Part shown: positions 18,009-24,977 of the stretch, piece by piece
Numbering within the stretch: the first letter of the stretch is position 1
How the letters are laid out: the number at the start of each line of letters is the position of its first letter
From: Bradyrhizobium sp. dw_411
GTDB taxonomy: Bacteria; Pseudomonadota; Alphaproteobacteria; Rhizobiales; Xanthobacteraceae
Length of the DNA stretch: 64,000 bases
Direction: 5' to 3'
NCBI RefSeq assembly: GCF_018449695.1
Contig: NZ_JAAVUY010000019.1
Span: 1-64,000, forward strand
Made by a program: the position numbers and the translations under genes
Notes under the pieces: generated by a model
What the model was told of the DNA's origin: nothing
Database searches by the model: none
The model's input: only the letters and a program-made list of their open reading frames with translations

Positions 18009-18044
18009 GGCCAATTTAGATGCTTGGGCCAATTTAAATGCTTG
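18009..18044 (+). repeat. tandem 18-bp duplication of a start region, creating a 5-codon leader ORF
   Basis: Two 18-bp units differing at one base (18009-18026 and 18027-18044) each contain AATTTARATGCTTG, so the permease start codon is duplicated. The first ATG (18020) reads M-L-G-P-I and stops at TAA 18035-18037, which directly abuts the permease ATG at 18038. Translation could reinitiate from the leader. Confidence 0.75.
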
Positions 18045-18913
18045 CCTTTCAGATTCTGATCGATGGTTTTGCCATCAGCGCTTTGTACGCGCTGGGCGCG
18101 ACCGGATTCACCCTCATCTTCGGCGTCTCCGGCGTGCTTAACCTGTCGCACGGCGCCATCATGGTGCTGGCGGCGGTGGCCGCATGGGCCGCGGCCAGCG
18201 TATTTCATGTCAACACCTATGCCGGCGCGCTGATCGGCGTCGGCGTCGCGCTGATCGCCGCCATCGTCACCTATTTCGCGGTGGTGCAGCCGATCCAGAA
18301 ATCGACGCGGATTCCCAACGAGGAGAAAGAAATCTTCGTTCTCACCGGCACACTGCTGTGGGGGATCATGATCCAGGAACTGATCGCGTATTTCTTCACC
18401 AACAACGCCAAGACGGTGCTGCCGATCGTCGAGGGCGTGGTCGCGATCCTCGGTGTGCGCACGCCGCGCAACGAAATCTTCACCGCCGTGGTCTGCTGCC
18501 TCGTGATCGGCCTGCTGTGGCTACTCGTGAACCGCACCCGCACCGGCAAGGCGGTGCTGGCAGCCTCGATGAATCCGCGCGGCGTCACGCTGCTCGGGCT
18601 TGAACTCACCAACATCTATGTCGTGGTCTGGGCGATCTACGGCATCCTGGCCGGTATCGCCGGCGTATTGCTCGGCATGTTCCTCGGCGTCAGCTCCTAC
18701 AGCGTCGGGCCGCTGACCGCGAGCGCGTTCTCGATCGTGGTGCTGGGCGGCCTCGGCAGCGTGTCCGGCTCGCTGATCGCGGCGTTTGTCGTGGGCTATC
18801 TCGAGACCTTCACGGCCTATCTGATTTCGCCGGCCTACCGGACCATTCCGGCGCTGCTGCTGCTGGTCATCGTGATGTACATCCGGCCGCAAGGCCTGCT
18901 CGGGAGGCGATGA
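18038..18913 (+). CDS. LIV-type ABC transporter permease (LivH-like)
   Basis: A 291-residue integral membrane protein with about eight hydrophobic segments, ordered as in LivH. It opens MLAFQILIDGFAISALYALGA, then GVSGVLNLSHGAIMVL, the conserved early LivH motif, and ends IVMYIRPQGLLGRR, the usual LivH tail. It is the inner-membrane partner of the downstream LivM-like protein and the fused ATPase. The start codon directly follows the stop of a 5-codon leader ORF. It overlaps the next gene by 4 bp (ATGA), showing translational coupling. It has no substrate-binding motif of its own; specificity comes from the receptor encoded upstream. Confidence 0.92.
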   Translation: MLAFQILIDGFAISALYALGATGFTLIFGVSGVLNLSHGAIMVLAAVAAWAAASVFHVNTYAGALIGVGVALIAAIVTYFAVVQPIQKSTRIPNEEKEIFVLTGTLLWGIMIQELIAYFFTNNAKTVLPIVEGVVAILGVRTPRNEIFTAVVCCLVIGLLWLLVNRTRTGKAVLAASMNPRGVTLLGLELTNIYVVVWAIYGILAGIAGVLLGMFLGVSSYSVGPLTASAFSIVVLGGLGSVSGSLIAAFVVGYLETFTAYLISPAYRTIPALLLLVIVMYIRPQGLLGRR

Positions 18914-19842
18914 GCGTGGCGAATTTCTTCAAATCGCGATTGTTCTTTATCTCGCTCATTATCGTGATCATCGCCTCGACGCTGCCGCTTTACGTTTCCG
19001 GCTACATCCTCGGCCTGCTCACGGTCGCCTATTATTTCGGCGTGTTCGCGATGGCATGGGACCTGCTGTTCGGCTTCGCCGGTGAAGTCAATTTCGGCCC
19101 GACCTTCCTGATCGGTGTCGGCGCCTACACGGCCGGGATTCTCAACAATCAATATGGCTGGTCGGTTTATCTCTGCATTGTGCTCGGCGCGCTGGCCTCG
19201 GTCATCGCCGGCTTTGTGCTGGCGCTGCCGGCGCTGCGGGTGCGCGGGCCTTATTTCGGGCTGACCACGCTGGTTGCGGTGCTGATGCTGCAGAACTTCA
19301 TCGTGGTGTTCGCTGATCTGACCGGCGGCGAAATCGGTCTCACCATTCCCGATGTCATCTCGATCGACGCCGGCGTCAATTACTGGATTGCGCTCGGTTT
19401 CATGACCATCAGCGCGATCATCCTCTACGGGCTGTCGCAATCGCCGATCGGTCTGGTGCTGCAGGCCAGCGGACAGGACCCGGTTCAGGCCGGCGCGCTC
19501 GGCTTCAACATCGTCAAGCACAAGCTCGCGGCCTTCATCGTCAGCGCTTTCTTCTCGGGGCTATCGGGCGCGCTGTTGGTGTTTTACTTCGGCACCGCCT
19601 CGGTCGGCACCGTCGTCGACGTCGCGGTCGGGGTCAACGTGATCGTCGCCGCGGTGCTCGGCGGCCGGCGCACGGTTCTGGGCGCCGCACTCGGCGCGAT
19701 CTTCCTGATCGTGGCCGGTGAATTCCTGCGGCCGACCGGCGAACTTGCGACCTTCATCGTCTCGGCGGTTGCGCTATTGGTGGTGCTGTTCTTCCCCGGC
19801 GGCTTCCTCGGAGCGGCCCTGTCCCGCGAGGCGCGCTCGTGA
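18910..19842 (+). CDS. LIV-type ABC transporter permease (LivM-like)
   Basis: A 310-residue polytopic inner-membrane protein of the LivM family: about nine or ten hydrophobic stretches, with the signature FGFAGEVNFGPTFLIGVGAYTAG and the cytoplasmic-loop region (ASGQDPVQAGALGFNIVKHKLAAF) that contacts the ATPase. Length is normal. It sits between the LivH-like gene (4-bp overlap) and the fused ATPase (TGATG overlap) and forms the second half of the permease pore. Confidence 0.92.
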   Translation: MSVANFFKSRLFFISLIIVIIASTLPLYVSGYILGLLTVAYYFGVFAMAWDLLFGFAGEVNFGPTFLIGVGAYTAGILNNQYGWSVYLCIVLGALASVIAGFVLALPALRVRGPYFGLTTLVAVLMLQNFIVVFADLTGGEIGLTIPDVISIDAGVNYWIALGFMTISAIILYGLSQSPIGLVLQASGQDPVQAGALGFNIVKHKLAAFIVSAFFSGLSGALLVFYFGTASVGTVVDVAVGVNVIVAAVLGGRRTVLGAALGAIFLIVAGEFLRPTGELATFIVSAVALLVVLFFPGGFLGAALSREARS

Positions 19843-21323
19843 TGGACGCTGTGACCAACAATCCGCCTGTGCTCGAAGTCCGCGGCCTCGTGAAACGCTT
19901 CGGCGGCCTCACCGCCGTGAAGAACCTCAGCCTCGATCTGCGCGCCGGCGAGATTTTTGGCCTGATCGGGCCCAATGGTTCCGGCAAATCGACCGCGATG
20001 AAGTCGATCATGGGGATCGAACGCCCGACCGCGGGCGAAGTGATCTTCCAGGGCGAGAACGTCGCCGGCCTGCCCGCGCACAAGATTGCGCGCAAGGGCT
20101 TTGGGATGGTGTTCCAGCACTCGCGGCCGCTGAACCGGCAGACCGTGCTGGAGAACATCATGGTCGCGCTGTTGCCGGACAGCCTGTTCATGCTGTTCGC
20201 CGACAAGGCGCTGACCGAGCGCGCCAGATGGATCGCCAACCGCGTCGGTCTCGGCGCCGTGATAGATCGCCGCCCGCCGACCTTGCCGTTTGCCGATTTG
20301 CGCCGGCTCGAACTCGCCAAGGCGATCGCGCGCGACCCGAAAGTCGTGCTGGTCGACGAGCCCTTTGCCGGGCTGACGCTGGCCGAAGTCGGCACGTTCT
20401 CGGAACTGATCAGAAGTTTCCGCGACGAGGGCCGCGCGGTGTTACTGGTCGATCACAACGTCAAGAGCGTCGCCGCCCTGGTCGATCGCGTGCTCGCGAT
20501 GTATCTCGGCGAGGAAATCGTCACTGGCCGCGCCGACGAAGTGATGCGCAACGAAACCGTGCGGCGGGTCTATCTTGGCGGCGCGATCGAGACGTCGGCG
20601 CGTCCGGAAACCAGCTTCAAGGACAAGGTGCCGCTGCTGCAGGTCGAGAATGTCAGCGTGCACTACGGAAAGGCGCAGGCGCTGGAGAACGTATCGATCC
20701 ATGTCCATCAAGGCGAGTTCGTCTCGGTGGTGGGATTGAACGGCGCCGGCAAGACCACGCTGTTCAATACGATCTCTGGCTTCCTGCCCTATAGCGGCGA
20801 AATCGTCCGCGACGGCGAGAAACTCCGCGGCACCAGCCCGGCGCGGATCGCCCGCAGCGGTATCGTGCAATGCCCGGAATCGCGCGAATTGTTCGGCGAG
20901 ATGAGCGTGCGCGAAAATCTCGATCTCGGCGGCCAGCACCTCACGGACGAGGCGCGGCAGAAGCAGCTCGAATGGCTGTTCGACCTGTTCCCGATTCTCA
21001 GGGAGCGCCAGGGCCAGATGGCGCAGACGCTATCCGGCGGCGAACAGCAGATGCTGGCGATCGGCCGCGCGCTGATGATGCAGCCGAAAATCCTGATCCT
21101 GGACGAACCGACGCTCGGCCTGGCACCTGTCATTCTCGAGCTGTTGTCGAAGGCGCTGGAAAAGCTGCGCCAGACCACGCCGATCACGGTACTGCTCGGC
21201 GAGCAGAACGTCACCTTCGCGCTGCCGCATGCCGACCGGGTCTATGTGCTGGAACATGCGCGGATCGTGTGGGAAGGCGATCCCGGCCGTTTCGCCGCCG
21301 AAGCCGGCGAAGGCTATCTCTGA
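19842..21323 (+). CDS. fused LivG-LivF ABC transporter ATPase
   Basis: A 493-residue protein with two complete nucleotide-binding domains in tandem, where most LIV importers use two separate chains. Domain 1 (about 1-240) has Walker A GPNGSGKST, Walker B VVLVDEP and the His loop LVDHN, but a signature of LPFADLRRLELA in place of the usual LPYGDQRRLEIA. Domain 2 (about 262-493) has Walker A GLNGAGKTT, the canonical LSGGEQQ signature, ILILDEP and the LivF-type GEQN loop. The start is the ATG at 19842 that overlaps the LivM stop. The fusion fixes 1:1 stoichiometry, and the altered C-loop suggests one weak ATP site. Energises the importer encoded just upstream. Confidence 0.93.
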   Translation: MDAVTNNPPVLEVRGLVKRFGGLTAVKNLSLDLRAGEIFGLIGPNGSGKSTAMKSIMGIERPTAGEVIFQGENVAGLPAHKIARKGFGMVFQHSRPLNRQTVLENIMVALLPDSLFMLFADKALTERARWIANRVGLGAVIDRRPPTLPFADLRRLELAKAIARDPKVVLVDEPFAGLTLAEVGTFSELIRSFRDEGRAVLLVDHNVKSVAALVDRVLAMYLGEEIVTGRADEVMRNETVRRVYLGGAIETSARPETSFKDKVPLLQVENVSVHYGKAQALENVSIHVHQGEFVSVVGLNGAGKTTLFNTISGFLPYSGEIVRDGEKLRGTSPARIARSGIVQCPESRELFGEMSVRENLDLGGQHLTDEARQKQLEWLFDLFPILRERQGQMAQTLSGGEQQMLAIGRALMMQPKILILDEPTLGLAPVILELLSKALEKLRQTTPITVLLGEQNVTFALPHADRVYVLEHARIVWEGDPGRFAAEAGEGYL

Positions 21324-21363
21324 AAAATTTAGTAAAACTTGGATGGTTCGAGGCCTTCTAGCC

Positions 21364-21612
21364 TCAATAGGCTTTGACGGTCCGGATTTCCATGGCCGGC
21401 CGCGCGAGCTGTGTTGGACCGGAGTCCGGCATCGCATAGACACCCGCAAATTCCGATTGCGCGGCTTCCGATATCCATTTGGATGAGGCCGGCTCCAGGA
21501 TCGCCAGCGCGATTAGCGCCGCCGCCAGCACCACGGGGAACACAAAGAACCCGATACGCCAGCGATCGGAGAAACTCTCGCTCTTGCCTGATCTCTCGAA
21601 CGAACCGTGCAT
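21364..21612 (-). CDS. small single-span membrane protein, hypothetical
   Basis: An 82-residue protein that I do not recognise. A soluble basic N-terminus (HGSFERSGKSESFSDRWR) is followed by one strong transmembrane helix (IGFFVFPVVLAAALIALAIL) and a short Ala/Ser/Pro-rich tail. The ATG at 21612 is chosen over a GTG at 21640 because GGAGG lies at the right distance before it. It is convergent with the importer ATPase gene and isolated from other leftward genes by a repeat. Confidence 0.6.
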   Translation of the reverse strand: MHGSFERSGKSESFSDRWRIGFFVFPVVLAAALIALAILEPASSKWISEAAQSEFAGVYAMPDSGPTQLARPAMEIRTVKAY

Positions 21613-21735
21613 GGTCGCCTCCACATTGAGGATGTACCCCACGCATGTCTAGCGCATGACGCGCCGGATGAATGTGAGATGCTTCACACCGAGGGAAATC
21701 AATGGTTGCCGCGAACCAGCGAATGCCCGCTGCTC

Positions 21736-21889
21736 CATCCTTCGAGACGCATCGCTTCGCGATGCTCCTCAGGATGAGGACCTCAGACCCTCAGGACGAG
21801 GTCTTTAATCCTCATGGTGAGGAGCGCTTCGGAGTTTATCATCGGGCCGCGCTTCGCGCGGACCCGTTGGCGCGTCTCGAACCATGAGA
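21736..21889. repeat. palindromic intergenic repeat, family 1, copy b (inverted orientation)
   Basis: Begins CCATCCTTCGAGACGC and ends CGTCTCGAACCATGAG, so it is flipped relative to the copy at 9647. The middle contains CCTCAGGATGAGGACC and CCTCATGGTGAGGAGC plus extra hairpin sequence. It lies between the Crp/Fnr gene end and the small membrane protein gene. Confidence 0.7.
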
Positions 21890-21903
21890 GCCACCGTCTC
21901 CCG

Positions 21904-22638
21904 CTAATCGTCTTCCCCGCCGGCACCGGCCAGCGTCAGCAGCGACTCGGCATCCAGCACCACGATGGCGCCGTGCTCGAGGCGGACCCAGTTGCGGGCG
22001 GCCCAGGCGCGCAGTTGCTTGTTGATGCTTTCCCGGGTCATGCCGACCATTTCGCTGATTTCCTGCTGGGTGATCGCGATGGTGCGGCCTTCGGGCGCGA
22101 GCTTGTGTTTTTCGGTCAGGCGAATGAGCGCACTGGCGAGCCGGCCCGGCAGATCCTGCAGAATCACCTGTTCGACCTGATCGCTGGTCCAGCGCACGCG
22201 CGCGCATAACAGCTCGATGAATTTCATTGCCAGCGCCGGCTGGCTGCGCACGAAGGGAATAAATTCGCGGCGGTCGATCACGAAAATCTCGCAAGAGGAA
22301 TTGGCGGTGGCGTCGGCGGTTCGCGCCAGGCCATCGAGCAGCGCGACTTCGCCGAAAATCTCGCCGGGGCCGATCAGGTTGAGGATCGCACTGCGGCCCT
22401 CGGCCGAGGAAATACTGATCTTGACCGTGCCGCGGATCACCGCGATCAGGCTGTTGCCGGGGTCGCCCTTGGAAAAGATTGTTTCACCGCGCTTGAGCGT
22501 GGCGTGCTTGGCATAGCGGCAGAGCTGGTCGAACGCCTCGGGATCGAGGTCGCAGAAAATCGGGTGCTTGCGCAGCACCGTCAACTTGTTGCCCGAGCTT
22601 CCCCGCGCTTCAGCCGTCTTGTCCTGGGCCACGCCCAT
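21904..22638 (-). CDS. Crp/Fnr-family transcriptional regulator
   Basis: A regulator of about 244 residues: an N-terminal cyclic-nucleotide-binding fold (LRKHPIFCDLDPEAFDQL, GDPGNSLIAVIRGTVKI, GEIFGEVALLDGLART) and a C-terminal winged helix (ITQQEISEMVGMTRESINKQLRAW). The GEIFGEVALLDGLART stretch resembles the cAMP phosphate-binding cassette. The FNR-type N-terminal iron-sulfur cysteines are absent, so oxygen sensing by a cluster is unlikely. The ATG at 22638 is preceded by GGAGATTTG and preferred over the longer frame starting at 22689. It is divergent from the small HTH-like gene at 22956. Targets are unknown. Confidence 0.92.
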   Translation of the reverse strand: MGVAQDKTAEARGSSGNKLTVLRKHPIFCDLDPEAFDQLCRYAKHATLKRGETIFSKGDPGNSLIAVIRGTVKISISSAEGRSAILNLIGPGEIFGEVALLDGLARTADATANSSCEIFVIDRREFIPFVRSQPALAMKFIELLCARVRWTSDQVEQVILQDLPGRLASALIRLTEKHKLAPEGRTIAITQQEISEMVGMTRESINKQLRAWAARNWVRLEHGAIVVLDAESLLTLAGAGGEDD

Positions 22639-22955
22639 CAAATCTCCAGCAGCAAAGCCGGCACGACTCCGCAAAAAAGGGCAAATCACCGCATTCGGGC
22701 AGAGATGTGGGGCAGCACGCCGATGTTGCCGTTATCCAAACCCTAGACTAGCGAAAGATCATGACCGGACAAGCGTTTGGACGTTGCTCGGGCGCCGAAT
22801 GGCAAAGTATTCGCAAATCATCAACCATGAATTTCGCGGGATAAATACTATTAAAAGTTGTTTTGATTAAATTTATCTATCTTGAGAGAGCGGGGACGGA
22901 AACGTCGTATTCATCAAGTTGGGGCAGCGTGCTTTTGCTTTACGGAGACAGCACG
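22639..22955. other. divergent intergenic region, AT-rich core
   Basis: This 317-bp gap separates the Crp/Fnr gene from the small HTH-like gene. An AT-rich patch at about 22829-22890 stands out from the GC-rich surroundings and probably holds promoters for one or both directions. I looked for a Crp or FNR half-site pair and saw none convincing. No ORF with a ribosome-binding site other than the one starting at 22956. Confidence 0.5.
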
Positions 22956-23267
22956 ATGCCGCAGATCTGGATGACATATGACGAGATCGCGGGCCTGCTC
23001 GGCTGCTCCGCGGACGCGGCCCGCGCCAAGGCGGTGTATCGATCACTCGATCGCAAGAAAAGCCGCGATGGCCTGACGCGGGTCAAGCTCGATACGGAAT
23101 GGATCGCACATTTCGTGGCCGCAATCCGCGGGAGCGATCCGGCGCTGGACCAGGCCGTCCGCGGCCTGCACACGATCCATGGCGAAATGGCCCGCGACGC
23201 CGGCCGGATCGCCGGCCTGGAAGCTGCACCCGATCAGGCCGGCTTTGCCGCCAAGCACGGCAGGTGA
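22956..23267 (+). CDS. small helix-turn-helix-like protein, hypothetical
   Basis: A protein of about 103 residues. Its first 45 residues read as a helix-turn-helix of the excisionase/sigma-like kind (TYDEIAGLLGCSADAARAKAVYRSLDRKK), followed by RDGLTRVKLDTEW and a predicted amphipathic helix to the C-terminus (DPALDQAVRGLHTIHGEMA). The ATG at 22956 has CGGAGA 10 bases upstream; an in-frame start at 22863 would add 31 residues of poor quality. I know no function; DNA binding is inferred from the motif only. Similar small proteins occur in related genomes (recollection). Confidence 0.65.
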   Translation: MPQIWMTYDEIAGLLGCSADAARAKAVYRSLDRKKSRDGLTRVKLDTEWIAHFVAAIRGSDPALDQAVRGLHTIHGEMARDAGRIAGLEAAPDQAGFAAKHGR

Positions 23268-23344
23268 CGCAAGGCTTGCGATAAAACAAGGCCGGAATAA
23301 AACCCGGATATCATCTCTCCGGGTAAAGCCTTAAAGCCCCACTC

Positions 23345-23430
23345 GTGGTTGCCGAATGGTTGCCAAGCCTTTTGGTGATAAAGCTTTTGGTGATCAGGTT
23401 ACCAAGCGTTTTGGTTGCCAAGCTTTGGGC
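23345..23430 (+). repeat. degenerate tandem/inverted repeats upstream of the CHAD gene
   Basis: Several overlapping copies of GGTTGCCAAGC and AAGCTTTTGGTGAT occur in this short AT-richer stretch, and pieces such as ACCAAGC and TTTTGGT are mutually complementary, so the transcript could fold into several hairpins. It lies between the small HTH gene and the chosen CHAD start. Confidence 0.55.
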
Positions 23431-23449
23431 AAACGGGCAATTTACCCTC

Positions 23450-24394
23450 ATGGTGTCGTCGCCATCGCGAAAACCTGCCGCCAAATCCCCTGCCCGCGCC
23501 ACGCGAACACAACCGCGGCGTCCGCTTGCTGTGCGGCTCGAGGCCACAATGCCATGCGACGCGGCTTTCCGGGTTATCACGCGCCGCGGCCTGAAGGATT
23601 TGACCACCCATCACGCCGCGACCTGCTTGGGCGACGCCGACGCCTTGCATCACATGCGGATTGCGGTCACACGGTTGCGCACCGCGATGTCGTTCTTCTC
23701 GCCGATGGTGGCCGGCCCGCAACAGACGCGAATACGGGATGAGTTGAAGTGGTTGAACTCCCATCTCGGCGTCGTGCGCGACCTCGATGTCGCGATCGAG
23801 CGGCTAAAGGAAATCAATCAACAAAGCCAGCAGGCGGACGATCGATCCTGGAAACGGGAACGCGCCGTAAGCCAGCGGCATCTGGCGCGTGTGCTTCGAT
23901 CGACCCGCTATCAGCGGCTGGTCAAAAGCACCGCCGCCTGGGTCGAAAAGGGAGCCTGGTGCAGGAAGACCGGCGCGCAAGCCGCCCAACAACGCGCCTG
24001 TCCGGTCGCCGACTACAGTACGCGGCAATTGGCGCGGTGGCAGAAGAAACTCGTGAAGAAGAGCCGCAAGCTGCGGGAATTCGGCACCAAAAAACGCCAT
24101 CGGCTGCGCCTCCTGAACAAGAAGCTCAATTACGCCATCGAGTCCGTCACCGATCTGATTTCGGGCGATGAGATCAAGAAGCAGCAGGCGACGGTGAAAT
24201 GCCTGCGCGAGGCGCAAAAATCCCTCGGGCAGTTGAATGACGATGCGCGGGGCCGGTCGCTGGCGGCGACGGTGGGGCGCGGCGGGGCGCTGGCGTCGGA
24301 GCCGTTTCTCAGCCCCAAGCGCGAGAAACGCCTGCTGCGAAATGCGGCTGCGGCTTACAAGCGACTTGCTGAGTTGAAGCCGTTGCGGATTTGA
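23450..24394 (+). CDS. CHAD-domain protein
   Basis: A basic protein of about 314 residues with a CHAD (conserved histidine alpha-helical) domain, which binds inorganic polyphosphate in characterised cases. Diagnostic parts are ALHHMRIAVTRLRTAMSFF with paired His and Arg, SHLGVVRDLDVAIERL with the acidic motif, and later KKSRKLREFGTKKRHRLRLLNKKLNYAIE, a very Lys/Arg-rich helix suited to a polyanion. No fused triphosphatase (CYTH) domain is present. The frame is open from 23345, but the first 35 codons fall in the repeat stretch, so ATG 23450 is preferred. Its neighbours do not point to a specific process. Confidence 0.82.
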   Translation: MVSSPSRKPAAKSPARATRTQPRRPLAVRLEATMPCDAAFRVITRRGLKDLTTHHAATCLGDADALHHMRIAVTRLRTAMSFFSPMVAGPQQTRIRDELKWLNSHLGVVRDLDVAIERLKEINQQSQQADDRSWKRERAVSQRHLARVLRSTRYQRLVKSTAAWVEKGAWCRKTGAQAAQQRACPVADYSTRQLARWQKKLVKKSRKLREFGTKKRHRLRLLNKKLNYAIESVTDLISGDEIKKQQATVKCLREAQKSLGQLNDDARGRSLAATVGRGGALASEPFLSPKREKRLLRNAAAAYKRLAELKPLRI

Positions 24395-24398
24395 GAAG

Positions 24399-24857
24399 CT
24401 AACGCGGCACCACCGCGGTCGCCTCGATCTCGACCTTGGCGGTTTTCTCGACCAGCCGCACCACCTGGACCAGCGCCATCGCCGGATAATGCGCGCCGAA
24501 AATCTCGCGATAGATCGCGCCGAGCGCCTTCAGGCTCCCGAGATATTCGTCCATGTCGACGACATACCAGGTGAGACGCACGAGATGTTCGGGCCGCGCG
24601 CCGCCCTCGGCGAGGATGGCCGAAATGTTGCTCAGCGCCTGACGGACCTGCGCGATGAAATCCGCCGGCAAATGTCCCAGAACATCCCAGCCGATCACGC
24701 CACCGGTCACGACAAGGCGGCCATCGGCGGCGATGCCGTTGGCGTAGCCTCTCGGCATCGGCCAGCCACTCGGCTGCAGGATCTGCAAGCCCGTGGGCGG
24801 CGTCTCGTCCTTGGTCGCAGGCCGGACAGCGAGGCTGGGCCCTTTCGGCATGCTCAC
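24399..24857 (-). CDS. RidA-family (YjgF/YER057c/UK114) enamine/imine deaminase-like protein
   Basis: A 152-residue RidA-fold protein: YANGIAADGRLVVTGGVIGWD, then FIAQVRQALSNISAILAEGG, HLVRLTWYVVDMDEY and YPAMALVQVVRLV. The conserved Arg that binds the carboxylate of 2-aminoacrylate in RidA appears at HLVRLTWY or nearby, but the family also has many members with other imine substrates. AAGGAGA precedes the GTG start. It sits after the aromatic CoA ligase on the same strand. RidA-like genes also occur in 2-aminobenzoyl-CoA gene clusters, where an imine or enamine intermediate is formed (family recollection), so a pathway role here is plausible. Confidence 0.88.
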   Translation of the reverse strand: MSMPKGPSLAVRPATKDETPPTGLQILQPSGWPMPRGYANGIAADGRLVVTGGVIGWDVLGHLPADFIAQVRQALSNISAILAEGGARPEHLVRLTWYVVDMDEYLGSLKALGAIYREIFGAHYPAMALVQVVRLVEKTAKVEIEATAVVPR

Positions 24858-24887
24858 GGGTCATTCTCCTTCATTCAAGAATTCCGC

Positions 24888-24968
24888 CATTGCGAGCGCA
24901 GCGAAGCAATCCATCTCTCATACACAAAGGTTATGGATTGCTTCGTCGCTTCGCTCCTCGCAATGACG
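24888..24968. repeat. palindromic intergenic repeat, family 2, copy a
   Basis: Inverted arms CATTGCGAGC...GAAGCAATCCAT and ATGGATTGCTTC...CTCGCAATG flank a short loop. The second copy in this window is at 30380. It lies between the RidA and CoA ligase genes and could attenuate the ligase transcript. Confidence 0.75.
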
Positions 24969-24977
24969 ATCAAAAAA

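Noticed and set aside
22829..22890. Possible FNR/Crp box in the AT-rich stretch before the small HTH gene
   Set aside because: No TTGAT-N4-ATCAA or TGTGA-N6-TCACA pair with acceptable match could be found.
23302..23324. Hairpin ACCCGGA/TCCGGGT after the small HTH gene as a terminator
   Set aside because: Only a 7-bp stem with a 9-nt loop, and it is followed by AAAGCC, not a T-run.
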